This document shows, one piece after another, positions 32,000 through 42,490 of a stretch of 64,000 bases of DNA. The DNA lies in contig OZ038394.1 of assembly GCA_964036045.1 (NCBI GenBank), positions 925,805-989,804 on the forward strand, given 5' to 3'. The stretch comes from Eutreptiella sp. 'Long Island Sound 2002'. Its lineage: Eukaryota; Euglenozoa; Euglenophyceae; Eutreptiales; Eutreptiaceae. The first letter of the stretch is position 1. Every line of letters starts with the position of its first letter. Under the pieces are notes generated by a model. It worked only from the letters and a program-made list of their open reading frames with translations. It was not told where the DNA came from and searched no databases. Made by a program: the position numbers and the translations under genes.

Positions 32000-32240
32000 T
32001 GGTATAAGGTCCCTTGCTCCTAGTGGATGGCTGCTGTTATTTCCTGGTGGGCTCTGGATGGTTGCTGTTCTTTCCTGGCGGCCTGTGGATGGTCACAGTT
32101 ATGTCCTCTATGGGCTCTAGATGGTTGCTGATATTTCCTGATATTTCCTGATGGCCTCCGGATGGTTACTGCCATATCTTGATGGGCTCTGGATGGTTGT
32201 TGATATTTCGTGGTGGCGTCTGGATGGTTGCTCATAGGCG
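32000..32240. repeat. GGATGGTTGCTG minisatellite, about 31-bp unit
   Basis: GGATGGTTGCTG.TATTTCCTG.TGGGCTCT-type units repeat about seven times. The same unit occurs at 37,450-37,560. On the minus strand the array is open and fused in frame to the HTH-like fragment upstream. Confidence 0.75.
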
Positions 32241-32553
32241 CACCCTGTGTCCGGGATGCATCAAAAGCCTCCTTCAGACCCTCTGACTCTTCTGAACTCA
32301 GGGCACTAGGTCGGCCAGCATTCTGGAGACATGGGTCACTGGCCAGTGCCTTGGCCCAGTTGCAAATTGTGGTTGCTGTTGGATTTGTTTTACTGTACCG
32401 CAATCTCACCCCAGAAACTGCATTACGGGCATATTCTTGTGCGCATCCAGCACGCTTTTCAGCAGACCAGGCAGCCCATGGTTTGTTCTTGTCTGAACCT
32501 CTGGTCTTCCCCTTGTGTGTTGATGCGTGGTACTGTTGCGCTGCTTGTTGCAA
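32200..32553 (-). pseudogene. Helix-turn-helix transposase N-terminal fragment
   Basis: The minus-strand frame has ATTICNWAKALASD, GRPSALSSEESEGLKEAFDA and RTQGAPMS. GRP..LS.EE...L followed by G.P.S resembles the linker and second helix-turn-helix of pogo/Tigger-like DNA-binding regions. No catalytic DDE part follows, because the frame runs straight into the GGATGG minisatellite. The family call is from pattern memory only. Confidence 0.3.
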
Positions 32554-33117
32554 ACATGTTGCAGATCTGAAGCCTCAGCAACAGCCTTTGGCACAACAAA
32601 ACGATCCATGTCTCTGTGGGTAGATGAAAAATGGGTGCACATGTTTCATTTTTGGCTGACCGGTCTGGGAAGGAGGAAGGGGGGGAGGGGGGCAGTTGCA
32701 GGACCACTCGAGGTCGCGGAATCAAGGTTCAGAGCTGTCTAGTGCGGATCTGACACATAGTCAGGATTAGTTGAGTCGTGCAGTGGGAGATTGCCACGTC
32801 CGTAGGCTTCCCAGTGTACATGAGACACAATGACTGTGGGCTGAAAAAGACAGTGGTGTGAAGACTGTGCACAGCCCCTGCTGGACTCATGTCCATCTGC
32901 CCACGACTCTCCTTCTGCTGTGAACATCGGCGGTCTTGAGGACCTACAGAGAACGCAGTGTCAGTTGACACCGCGTCTCATCTATGTTGCGCATTCACAC
33001 TGCATGCAGCACGCAGAAAACCCACCCCTCCTGCAGCCCATGCCTGGTGCACACATTTTGACACATCGCACCCTTAAAATTGAAGGAAATATTTGGTACG
33101 AGGTAGGGCTTTAAAAT

Positions 33118-33256
33118 TTGTCCGCATCAAATTTGTCCCTTTATAACCCCCCCCCCCCCCCCCCCCCGGGTACCTTGGTGTATGCTATGCGAACAACCCC
33201 CAAAAAGGGGGAGATATACGACGCCCGCGCCTGCGCTTGGTCTCTTCGAGGTGATT
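33118..33256. repeat. CACCTCG-family right-end fragment
   Basis: A C17 run, GTACCTTGGTGTATGCTATGCG, CCCCCAAAAAGGGGGAGATA and TCTCTTCGAGGTGATTTT match the right 150 bp of copies A and B. It is a truncated third copy 100 bp upstream of copy B. Confidence 0.7.
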
Positions 33257-33350
33257 TTTTCCGCCTGAAAATCGAAAATTCCAAAAGAAAATTTGTATTC
33301 CCAAGATGAAAAAATGGCAGAGGGTTCAAATTCTATTGCCTTCGGCAGTG

Positions 33351-33958
33351 CACCTCGAAGAGAGGTTGACAGTCAGCCCATCAGTCCCTGAGCCAGCAAG
33401 CAGGCAGTCAGACAGATACACACAGTTTGGGTTTTTTGTCAGTGGCAGATGCGGTCCCAAGCAGCAGGGAGGCCTTTCGCCGCAATCCAAGCAGTGGCCG
33501 AGTGGTAATGCAGCCGCCCGGCATCCATGTGGTCGGCGGTTCGAACCCCAGTCAGGCACTTTGGCGCCGCCGCCGGCGGCGGCGAAAATGAGCGCACCAG
33601 GATTCGAACCGACGCCTGCCAACCTGGCGTCGGCTGCGTTACCATTGGACCGCTGGCTCTCTTACCAGCATCGTGCGTCCCCACTGCTTGTAGCCTATTC
33701 AGCAAAAACTTTTGACCCCCCACCCACCCCCCCCCCCACCCCCCCCCCCCCTCAAAAAAGTGATATCCAGTTTTAGGGGGTAGAGGCCTCAAAATCAAAA
33801 AATCCATTGGGGGATGGTCTTATTGGGCAAAATAATGATTTTACAAGGGGTTGGACATCCAATATCATGCCTTGGGGTATGCTACGCGAATGACCCCAAA
33901 AAGGGGGGGTATATGACGCCCGCGCCTGCGCTTGATCTAACAACCTCTCTTCGAGGTG
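33351..33958. mobile_element. CACCTCG inverted-repeat element with tRNA-like pair, copy B
   Basis: The same 18-bp termini as copy A lie at 33,351-33,368 and 33,941-33,958, with TTCTATTGCCTTCGGCAGTG just outside the left end. The internal blocks are in the same order as copy A and more regular. Length is 608 bp, against 630 in copy A. The two copies are 1.36 kb apart in the same orientation. Confidence 0.75.
33489..33660. repeat. Two opposed tRNA-like units in copy B
   Basis: The plus unit has AGCAGTGGCCGAGTGGTAAT (A-box type) and GGCGGTTCGAACCCC (B-box type) at 33,489-33,560. The minus unit (33,660-33,594) has GCGGTCCAATGGTAACGC and CGGTTCGAATCC. Both boxes and their spacing fit tRNA genes. 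The T stems pair only over two bases and the acceptor stems do not close, so these are tRNA-like relics and not working tRNAs. A GCCGCCGCCGGCGGCGGC palindrome lies between them. Confidence 0.65.
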
Positions 33959-34226
33959 ATTTCCCTTCCCCTGCCCCCTCCCCAGAAAAATGCCTCAACT
34001 GCTTTCTGACAGCAGCCAGGCGACCTCAAAACCTCGCTGGTGGTGTGATTAAAGCAGCACCCTCAGAGGAACGCCACATGCCGTCGGTGCGGCGTTTTTG
34101 TGCAGGTGCAGACCAGAGCGATGTCAATTAGCCTAGAGAAGGTCTTCTGGGCTCAATGCCAGAGATGCAGACCATCTGTGTCCACATGGACAGGGGAGGC
34201 CGGGTTTTCGTTTCCGGGAGGGGGGG

Positions 34227-34570
34227 GGGGTCGATAGAGCCCTCCGGCCGGACCCCCCCCCCAAAAAAAAAGGCTCAATTAACAGGACCCCCAAAATCCT
34301 ACAGAGACTGACCCCGGGGCCTCGGAGGTGACCCAGACCCAAAAATCAGAAAAAAAAGAAAATGGGATTTTTGGAATCAGCGCGTCAAGGGGGTTCAGAA
34401 AAGTCATCATTTGCCATATATTTGGTGAAAAAAAATCGACCTATTTTAATGCTCAAAAAAATTTTCGCCGCCTTTGGCGCCAGACTTCATAATGACTGAT
34501 TAATGGTGCCTGTCAATTGAGCCCTTTTCCCGAAACCCCCCCCCCCCAGTTTTTGGGGGCTCTATTCCCC
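34227..34570. mobile_element. Foldback-type element
   Basis: The left arm reads ATAGAGCC, then C-run, A-run, GGCTCAATTAACAGG (34,234-34,286). The right arm reads CCTGTCAATTGAGCC (34,509-34,523), a C-run and GGCTCTAT (34,558-34,565). Nested inverted pairs of 8 and 15 bp with matching spacing suggest a hairpin-forming non-autonomous element of about 340 bp. No reading frame is present. Confidence 0.6.
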
Positions 34571-37449
34571 CCTCCCCCCCGGAACTGAAAACCCGACATG
34601 CCCAGTGGCCTCAGATTACCGCTTTGCCCATCCGTAGACCCTGCAATAAGGGTGGGGTCCGGTGCGTTGATATCGGTCTGGCACAGGGTACTCCATTGCA
34701 AACTTGCCATAAAGCCATGTAGGTGTTGGGCTCTGAAGCGGACCAAGCCACCGCCGCAGAGAGGATGCGGGTTCGGGACTGTACGTAAGGCCCACCCAGG
34801 GGTCACGTCGGTTGAAATGTAAAGTCAGGACAAGTCAGTGGGAAGGTGCCAATAGAGGAAGGGCCAGGCGCGGCATGGCAGCGACCAACCAGCCCGGGTG
34901 AGATGGCAGGCAGGTGGGAGGTACCACCACAGACCTTCCGGCAGCAATACACGGCCATACAACCCCAACCCCAGCAAATCATGCCACAGCACAGTGGGTT
35001 CCTCAGTCGCACCGGGCGCTGCACCGCGCTGAGGTAGATGTGTCACGTATCGGTATACTCCGCACGCTGTTCGGGCAGCGAAATAGTGGCCTAAGGGGTT
35101 TTAAGTACAACACCAGTCCACTCCACTCAAAGGACCTCGTTGCTAGTTCTACCCAAACACAACAATTGGCCACCCATTTGCGATGCCCCCCCTCCCTTGC
35201 AATCTGCCCCCCTAGCACGTGACGGTCTCCCAGGGGGGGGGGGGGAGACGGTCACCAAGTGACGCCCCCCCCCCCCCCCCGAATTCTAGTATAACCCCAA
35301 GAAACTTTTCTTCGGCGCTTTGTATTTCCTATGCTTTTTGGCCAAGTGACTTCGGGCAAGTGACGGTCTCCCGGGTGGGGGGGGGGGGGGAGGAGATTGC
35401 AAGAGGCGGCGGCGGGGGGGGGAAGGGTAAGGTCCGCTTTTGGGCAACATTTGTTAATACCCCCGCCCCCTTGTAAAAGCCATGCAAAAGTCCCAAATCA
35501 ATATGGTCCCTAAGCCTACTGTAGCTTGGACAAGAACGTAGACGCCGAAGTTCAAAACGAGAAGATTGCATGGTGAGCTGGTGCTAGAAAGGGAGATTTT
35601 GTGCAGAAATACCCCTAAAATCAGGGCTATTTGGCTTCAATTGGGCTAACACTCACAACAAATGTGTCCATGACTACATATAGCTGGCAAATTTGTCATC
35701 GAACCCATGTCTTATGTGGCTGCACTACATTTGGTATGGAAGTAAATTAGGTCCCCAATTAATATGGTCCCTACACCCAGCGTAGCTTGGACAAGGCCGT
35801 AGCTATTACAAGGGGGGGGGGACCAGCATTCTACGCCAACCGGGCTTCAGTCGCACCGTGCGCATCACGCACAGCCCACGCAAGGCACCCTCACAGGAAA
35901 TGCTCTCGTCTCTGGAGGGATGCTGGCATGTCGCGCCACTTTTCAGGACTGACTGTTTGCCCACTCGGGTAGCGCCCAGAAATCAGGTGACAGCCCCCCT
36001 GACGGGGACGACATTCCCCGCTCACCCCAGGGACGCATTGGAGCGGAGGAGGGGGGGGGTTGGGTTGGGTTGGGTTGGGTCAAGGCCTCGCCTGGTCGCC
36101 TACCCACGGTCCGCGCCGCCTTCCCTGCGGGACCCGACTGGGCGGCCGTACCCGGGTGTCCGGTCACAAGGCCTACCGGACTGTTGACCGCCCCCAGACC
36201 CCGCGGTGGCGCTCGCGGGCGGGAGATGCCGCCGTGCCTGTGTGTATGTGCCCTTGTGTGTCTGAGGGGGGGGGGGGAGGGCTGTGGCACACCTGCTTGC
36301 TCCATTGTTGTTCGGCGTTGGCGCGGGGAAGTGTGTGCCTGGTGCTCCAGGCCCCGGCAGGGAGGCTGGAGAGCCTGACGCTGAGCCCGCCGGGGGAGAT
36401 GTGGGCCTGGGCTCGCAACCTCCACGTCACAAGGACATGCTACCCAACCACTCCACGACTGCCTATTGGCACGGGAAGGCGGTGGTACGTGGCACGACTG
36501 GGGTCAGACCCGCACTCCTTGACTGCCTTAGGCACAGGTGGTGCTGCCTCGCGGGCTGGGTCCGGCTCCCACGGCCGAGGGCGTACCCTGGGCAGATGGA
36601 GGGGCACCAGGGCACAGAGTGTGCTTCCCTGCCCTGGGTGCCACCAGTGCTGGCTGCACTGGCTGCGGCGCTACAGCCCGCGTAGACGAGGGGGCCCAGA
36701 GGGCACCACACCCGAATGGCCTCTCCGTTGAGGAAGAGGGGGGGGGGGGGGCAGGGGTCGGCTGGTGGCTGTCTGGCCTCCAGGGGTCACCCACAACTGC
36801 ACTGGAGTGCACGGGGCTGTGCTGGCCTAGGCGTCTGTGATGAAGTTGGAGGGGCACGTGCACACCTGGAGGTTCCCTGGGCAGGCCGCTCAAGGGATAC
36901 CCACAGCGGTCAAGCTGTGAGCCCTTCACAGCCTCCACTTTTAGGCCCTGAGGGCGCCGACTCCGTGCACCCCTCCCGTCGGGGGCGCAGGCTGGGGGGG
37001 GGGGGGGGGGTAGGGTGGTGGATGGGTCTACCTGTTCACTTGTGTGGGAGAGGAGGACCACCTGCTGGGTTACCATGCGGGTCCCAGATCCCAACATACT
37101 TGTCGCTCGGAGTCCGCTCCCTGAGGGACCTCGATCACCATGTGACGGCCTGCAGTGAGGGTGCGAGGGCATGCGGGGGGGGGGGGGGGGGGGGTGCTGG
37201 GCCTGCTTTCGGTCCGGCCCCATTTCTGTTGGGGGGGGTGGGGGCAGCAAAAGGTCTGCTCCCCTGTTTCCTGGTCCCCAAGAGGAACCAGCCCACGGCC
37301 TGCACCCTCGCTTTGTGGTGGCTGAAATTTGGGCCGACAGAGAGGAGGGGGGGGGGAGGGGGGTCTGGAGGGGGGGGGGGTCTGGGGGGGGGGGGGGGTT
37401 GACCCTCCTCCTTGACAACTGCTCCTTGAAAGGTTTCGGCACCAGAAAA
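34571..37449. other. No supported gene; G/C-run rich
   Basis: Blocks AATATGGTCCCTA and TAGCTTGGACAAG occur at 35,499 and 35,759, and CAAGTGACGGTCTCCC-like phrases at 35,216 and 35,355, so these are local direct repeats. A TTGGG repeat of four units is at 36,061. 36,000-37,440 has long frames on both strands, caused by high GC and homopolymers. None shows a domain. Confidence 0.45.
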
Positions 37450-37570
37450 AATCTTTGGACTATATTGCTGGTGGGCTGCGGATGGTTGCTGTTGATTCTT
37501 GGTGCTTTCTGGATGCATGCTGTTGATTCCTGGTGGCCTCTGGATGGTTGCTATTATTCACCCTCAAGTT
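37450..37570. repeat. GGATGGTTGCTG minisatellite, second locus
   Basis: Three to four units (GGTGGGCTGCGGATGGTTGCTG, GGTGGCCTCTGGATGGTTGCT) match the 32.0-kb array. Confidence 0.65.
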
Positions 37571-40033
37571 GCACCTGAAACTCCGAACCTAGAATATTTT
37601 CCAGGACACCAACTCAGGCTTCCACCCTGAGGGGGGGGAGGGTCCTCCTTCCATATTTTTTTTTGTTCTAATGCGTGCCTGGCTCACCCCCACATCATCT
37701 TCGATGTGAATTGTACGCGGGCATTCTTCGCCAGACCACACGGCCCAACCCACGGAAGGCCAGCCCCAGTGAGTGAATCAGTTCCCGCCAACGACCAGGT
37801 GGAGTATGGGCCGACAGATACGTTGGGTAGTGTTCTGTGGTGCGTATCGGAGGCACAGCGCTGGCCTGCTTACTACTAGCGCAATGGGGTGGTCCTTATA
37901 GGTTGGCAGGTTAGAACATGGCAACCCCCCCCCGTGCCATATAATGCACAAGTAGTATTGCCACGAGACAAGCACTGGAAACACAGGGAAATAAAAGAAA
38001 ACCTGCAATGCCCCGTTCTTGTTCAAATGAAAACTCGAGGTGACCCCCCCCACCTTCCCCTCCGGAGGGAAAAGCAAGGGCGATGGATTGCACAGCAAGA
38101 GGGGGCGGGGGGGGGGGGGGGCAACTGGTGACCAGTGTCATGCCATCATGTGCAGATATGGTTACACGGAGAACTGTTCGATCCCTTCGTAGAATCCTTG
38201 ACACTGAACATGCACAGACACCGAGGTCGGCCCTGGGCTTGCAGGTGTATCCATCAGCAGAAGAGGGGCTGCAAAGGAACATGTGTGGGTATGTGCCACA
38301 CATGAAGTGCACTGCCCGGATTCAAAGTGTCAGCAAACAGGGCAAGTGTGCCCCTCGTTGAGCAAAACCCATGAAAGAAACCCACAACATTTCAAACTAA
38401 GGCGATCACAACAGCAAAGGTGAAAATAAAAGGGTGAAAAAGGCAGGGTGCACAAGCGTTTTAAAAAAAAGTCCTCTTTAATTTTCCTCAAAGGCATGAA
38501 ACTTTTGGAAGTTTTCGATTTCGAGCCGAAAAAGTCGTTTTCGATTCCGAAAATTTTTGACCCAGCCGTAGCCGTGGGGGCCGCCAAAATGGCCACAACT
38601 CGGGCCCGGCGTGTCGAAATATCTTCATCCTGCAAGCATATGCCGTACCCTGCATGCAAGTGGAGAGGCCGTTCACAATATGCGGGCCCAGCAGCAATTG
38701 AGCCCCTCTGCGGCAACGACCAGCACTGTTCTGACGCTTGAACAGGGGTGGGTCTTTGGACAAGACCGCAGTTTGGCAACTAGCCGCAGGGGGGGGGGGG
38801 GGGGCACCTCCTATGGTTGTCGGCTGTTCTAATACATCTAATACATGGGGGGGCGCAAGCAGGTCACAAAGCCCTCCACACATGCACGTCCTTGTATGCA
38901 TACGCAGCAATGTCCGGTCTAGTACATGGGGGGGGGCTTATGGCTTGATTGACATGAACTTGCCTCCGCCTCGAAGCGAACCCTTCGCGTGGTGCGAATC
39001 CATTTTGCCTCATTCGCTTCCGCACCGGCTTGTTTGGAACAACCGTTGCTCAGGCACAAGACAAGCCGTAAGCTGGCCATTGCACCATGAATTCCCTTCC
39101 ATTCCATTCCATTCCATCCCGCCCAGAACAACCGAGCACACAGCGCATGCATCTGTTCCCATAGGCCCGTAGGAGAAGCCTAGAACAGAATCAAATCCGT
39201 GGGACAATGATGCTACAATTTTCATGAGGAACACCAAAGCCCCAATCGGCTCTCAATGTCTGCTGCTGCGTGCAAATTCCGGGACGCACAGTGGACAGGT
39301 CCACCAAAAGCCGTCGTATTGATGCGTGCCGTACTAAGTCCCCCTATAATGAAGAGACCTCATGCGGTTTCTGTGTCATGGTAAATGGGAGCCGCCAAAA
39401 ATGGACGCACATTAACACGTGAGACTGGTCGGGAAGGCCCTTTTTTGCACATGCCCCGACCTGAGCACCGGGACCGGCAGGTGCAGCGCCCACTGCTTTC
39501 GACAAGCGTGGTGCTCTTGCGCGGTGCCCCCAATAAGCGATAAATGCATTTCCAGGGCCGACACTTAGACTCGTCCATGAACTTCGCCCTTTGCCCATCC
39601 GCCCGACACAGTTTCGAGGCAAGGATTCCGCAGCGCTGTATAAGGGGAGTGGGATCGGCCAGAGGCAGCAAGGGGGCGAGGGCAAGCGCTGGATGGTCAG
39701 CGTGAGCTGGTTAGGGTTGTGTTTCGTGCTGCAACACAAGTTCCAAGACGTAGGGAAGGGCACGGCAAGTTCCCATCGGGACGTGCACTGGCGATGTGCT
39801 GTTAGGGGCTCTGGGCAGAGATGCGCTGGGGTGGAGGGGGGGCTGAAGCGGTGTTTCACGGGCGGTTGTGAAAGCGGTTAGCGGCGGTTGAAAAGCGGTT
39901 GGGGGGCGATGTCAGGCGGGTATAATCCGGTGGGAGGGCCGTTGGAGACGGACCGAAGCGGTCAGCAACGCTGGTTGTCACCCCACAGGGGGGGGGGGCA
40001 GGGACCCCTGAGGGAAGGGTTAGAAAGGGGGGG
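37571..40033. other. No supported gene
   Basis: 38,750-38,840 holds a partial copy of the 185-bp hAT-like MITE (TATGGTTGTCGGCTGTTCTAA). 38,850-38,935 has CACATGCACGTCCT.GTATGCAT, also seen at 12,243-12,270. GCGGTTG-type repeats occur at 39,863-39,905 and CATTCCATTCC at 39,096-39,116. Frames are short or low-complexity. Confidence 0.4.
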
Positions 40034-40170
40034 GGGGGTCTGGGACCCAAAAGTGTGTGTACCAAAAATGGCCCGACAACATTGTCCCGATTCGTTTTTT
40101 CCTGCAATGATCATTTTGGGCTATCCCCCCCCCCTCCTCCGATGGTGTATGGCCATTGCAATACTTCGGT
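40034..40170 (+). repeat. 185-bp hAT-like MITE, diverged copy
   Basis: It contains TCTGGGACCCAAAAGTGTGTGTACC, AAAAATGGCCCGAC, TTCGTTTTTTCC and GATGGTGTATGGCCATTGCAATACTT, matching the order in the better copies at 54,634 and 59,226. The termini are eroded. Confidence 0.6.
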
Positions 40171-40276
40171 GGCCCATCCCGATTTCCCCAGCGCAAGCCT
40201 GCCTCCAGGACTGAAGTGGAGGGCCTGCGGGCCGCAAAAGGTGTCAAAACCACTGACAGACAGTTGGGGGCGTTTC

Positions 40277-40600
40277 TGCGCAGCGCAGGCACAGCCCCCA
40301 ATAGCGTTCCCGTGACCACCCTGAAGACCACCCACCACCGGGGGAGCATATGCCCACAGGGCAAACACAGCAGATCCAGTGGCTACATAAGCCTGTATTG
40401 GGCCCACAGGGAGAACAGCAATCTGGAATTTTCAGTGTGATTTACACTTTGGTTCAACTCATTATCTGAGTTTTTGGACTGAGTCCTGTGTCTGGGAACA
40501 CAGTCGTTACTGCAGTCACCTTGGCCATCGGGGGAAACGGGTCCAAAACGGCCTACTTGTCACACAGCGCGCGGTGCGCCCCCAATGCAGTGAAGACCCA
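40277..40600. repeat. Dispersed repeat E, copy 2 (uninterrupted)
   Basis: This is collinear with 9,095-9,278 plus 9,834-9,960 and lacks the nested MITE. It ends near a CACAGCGCGCGGTGCGCC phrase. 40,601-41,206 shows long GC-rich frames without a domain. Confidence 0.7.
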
Positions 40601-41206
40601 CTCACCGAACACACGATGGCACAGGGTCCATGTCGTTAAAAGAAGGAGGCATCCTGTGGCCTGATCGCCTGCCGCCCCGCGAAGCGGGTCGGAAGAGCCG
40701 CAACACCTTCGCACAAGAGGAAGGTAATGTTCTTACAGCCAAAGCGCCCAAGCGACGCAGTCATGTACCACACAGCCTCTGTTGTTTTTTTTTGGGGGGG
40801 GGGGGTTGCTGCATTTCGGTACGGGCCCCCCTGAGACGCAGTCTTGGGCGCCGTTGGCTGGGGGCTCGCAACCAGGCGCCCATCGCTACGCTGGCCCTGC
40901 CCTGGTACGTCCAGATGGGCGGGTGGCGAGGGGTCCGGGTGCCGCTGCGCCTCGGGCCGAGGGTTGCAGAAGCAAGAAAGGGGCCTCCGAGAGCGGCCCC
41001 AGAAGCGGTCAGGCAGGCGGTTAGAGGAGGTTTCCACAGCGGTTACAGCGGTTGGGGGCGACTACTGTCGGCTACAAATGCCATTAAGGCTGGCGCTTGG
41101 CGTCAGGGACACAGTGGCTGGGCATAGGCTGGGCGCTCTGGAGGAGGGGGGGGGTGGGGGCTGCCTCCCCCCCTTCCAATGCATCACTCCTCGCGCCCAT
41201 GTGCCG

Positions 41207-42490
41207 TTACGAGTTGGAGCGCGGGGGCACGCGGGGGCGTGCCGACACGGGCGCTACCCGGGCGCTGGCGGGGGCAGCGTCGGCGCCAGGGGCCCGCACG
41301 GCGCGGGAGGCGTGGCTGGGGCTGCTGGCGCCGATGCGGACGAGCTGGGGGCTGTGGGGGGGGCTGTGGGGGGGACTGTGGGCGGGGCTGTGCGGCGGGC
41401 TGTGCGGCGGGCTGCTCCCCCGCAGCGACACGACGACGGGGCTGGCGGGCACGGACGACCCGGTGGAGAGGGTCGGGGAGGGACTGGAGGCGGCGAACCG
41501 GGAGCGCGCGCTGTGCGCGAACGTCCGGACCGGCTGCGACGGCATCGCGAGCGCCGGCACCCGCCCGCCGGCCCCGGCGGCGCGCCCCCCGGCGAGGCGC
41601 GTGGGCTGCACCGGGGGGCTCGGGGTCTGCAGGTTCCGGTTCCGCGCGCCCGCGGGCGTGTGGCTGTTCCGCGCCTCCGGGCCCCGCGCGGCCCCCGGGG
41701 GCGCCGCGGCGGTCCGCCCCGGCGCCGAGTTCCACGTGTGCCGGCGGCCCGGGGCCACCGGCACCCCTCCGACGGGCGGACGCGCGCGGCCGGGGGTGTG
41801 GGGCGGCACGGGGGGCGTGTAGGCGTACTTGTTGTTGCGGGTGTCCGCGTGCGCCCGCCCCAGCGGCAGCGGGAGCGGCTGCGCGCCCGGCGCCGGGAGC
41901 GGCGCCGCCGGGGGCGTCAGGGGGGCAGCGTCGCCAAGTGCCACGTACAGCGCTGGGGAGGTCGCGCGCGGCGCATGCACGGGGCTCGGCGCGTGCTCGA
42001 TGACGCTCGCGTCGGGGCGCGGGGCGCGGATCTCTGGGCCCCGCGGCGAGAACCGGCGCAGCGGCGACGTCAGCTCGTGCTTCGGTGATTCCGCCCGCGG
42101 GGACTCCGGCGACGCAATCTCGTTGTGTCGCGGCGAGTCCTCGGACCGCAGGGTCACCTCGCGGACGGGGCTGAGGGTGCGCGCTGGGCTGACCCCGCGC
42201 TCGGGGCTCGTCGCGCGCTCGGGGCTGGTGGCCCGGAGGGTCGACGCGGGGCTCGACCCTTCGTACGCGTTCGTCGAGTCGGCGCCGCCGCGCGCGTTGG
42301 GGCCCTCCCCGTCGTTGAGCGTGGGGGAGCCAGGCGGCGATCCCAGGGCCACCGCCAGGGCCTCAACCGTGGGCACCTGCACGGCCGCGGCGATGTCGGC
42401 CTCGTCCAGCAGCGCTCCGGGCGCCGGAGCGTGGGCCAGGTCGGGGGCGTGGCCGGGGGCGGGCTCTGCCCCCCCGCAATTGGCGGAGTC
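41207..42490 (-). CDS. ITPR: ITPR-like terminal exon, long disordered Ser/Pro tail
   Basis: The acceptor CCTCGCTGCTCAG is at 42,491, phase 0. The exon runs 427 codons to TAA at 41,207. It starts DSANCGGAEPAPGHAPDLAH, has a short hydrophobic helix (LLDEADIAAAVQVPTVEALA), then SP-rich runs (RATSPERATSPERGVSPART and later PPHSPPHSPAHSPPHSP) and ends PRVPPRSNS. SP and TSPER repeats look like proline-directed kinase sites. The very high GC means other frames are open too. The splice signals, phase and amino-acid periodicity favour this frame. An alternative is that this is a separate gene. Confidence 0.6.
   Translation of the reverse strand, partial: DSANCGGAEPAPGHAPDLAHAPAPGALLDEADIAAAVQVPTVEALAVALGSPPGSPTLNDGEGPNARGGADSTNAYEGSSPASTLRATSPERATSPERGVSPARTLSPVREVTLRSEDSPRHNEIASPESPRAESPKHELTSPLRRFSPRGPEIRAPRPDASVIEHAPSPVHAPRATSPALYVALGDAAPLTPPAAPLPAPGAQPLPLPLGRAHADTRNNKYAYTPPVPPHTPGRARPPVGGVPVAPGRRHTWNSAPGRTAAAPPGAARGPEARNSHTPAGARNRNLQTPSPPVQPTRLAGGRAAGAGGRVPALAMPSQPVRTFAHSARSRFAASSPSPTLSTGSSVPASPVVVSLRGSSPPHSPPHSPAHSPPHSPPHSPQLVRIGASSPSHASRAVRAPGADAAPASARVAPVSARPRVPPRSNS

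Noticed and set aside
33489-33660. Functional tRNA genes
   Set aside because: A and B boxes are good, but the T stems pair over only two bases and the acceptor stems do not close. Their position inside a repeated element points to relics.
36000-37440. Overlapping open frames on both strands as a gene
   Set aside because: They result from high GC and G/C runs. I found no domain, splice-consistent exon or codon-level signal.
41200-42090. Long plus-strand frames opposite the terminal channel exon
   Set aside because: Very high GC leaves several frames open. The minus-strand frame has an acceptor, matching phase and SP periodicity, and the plus frames show no domain or start context.
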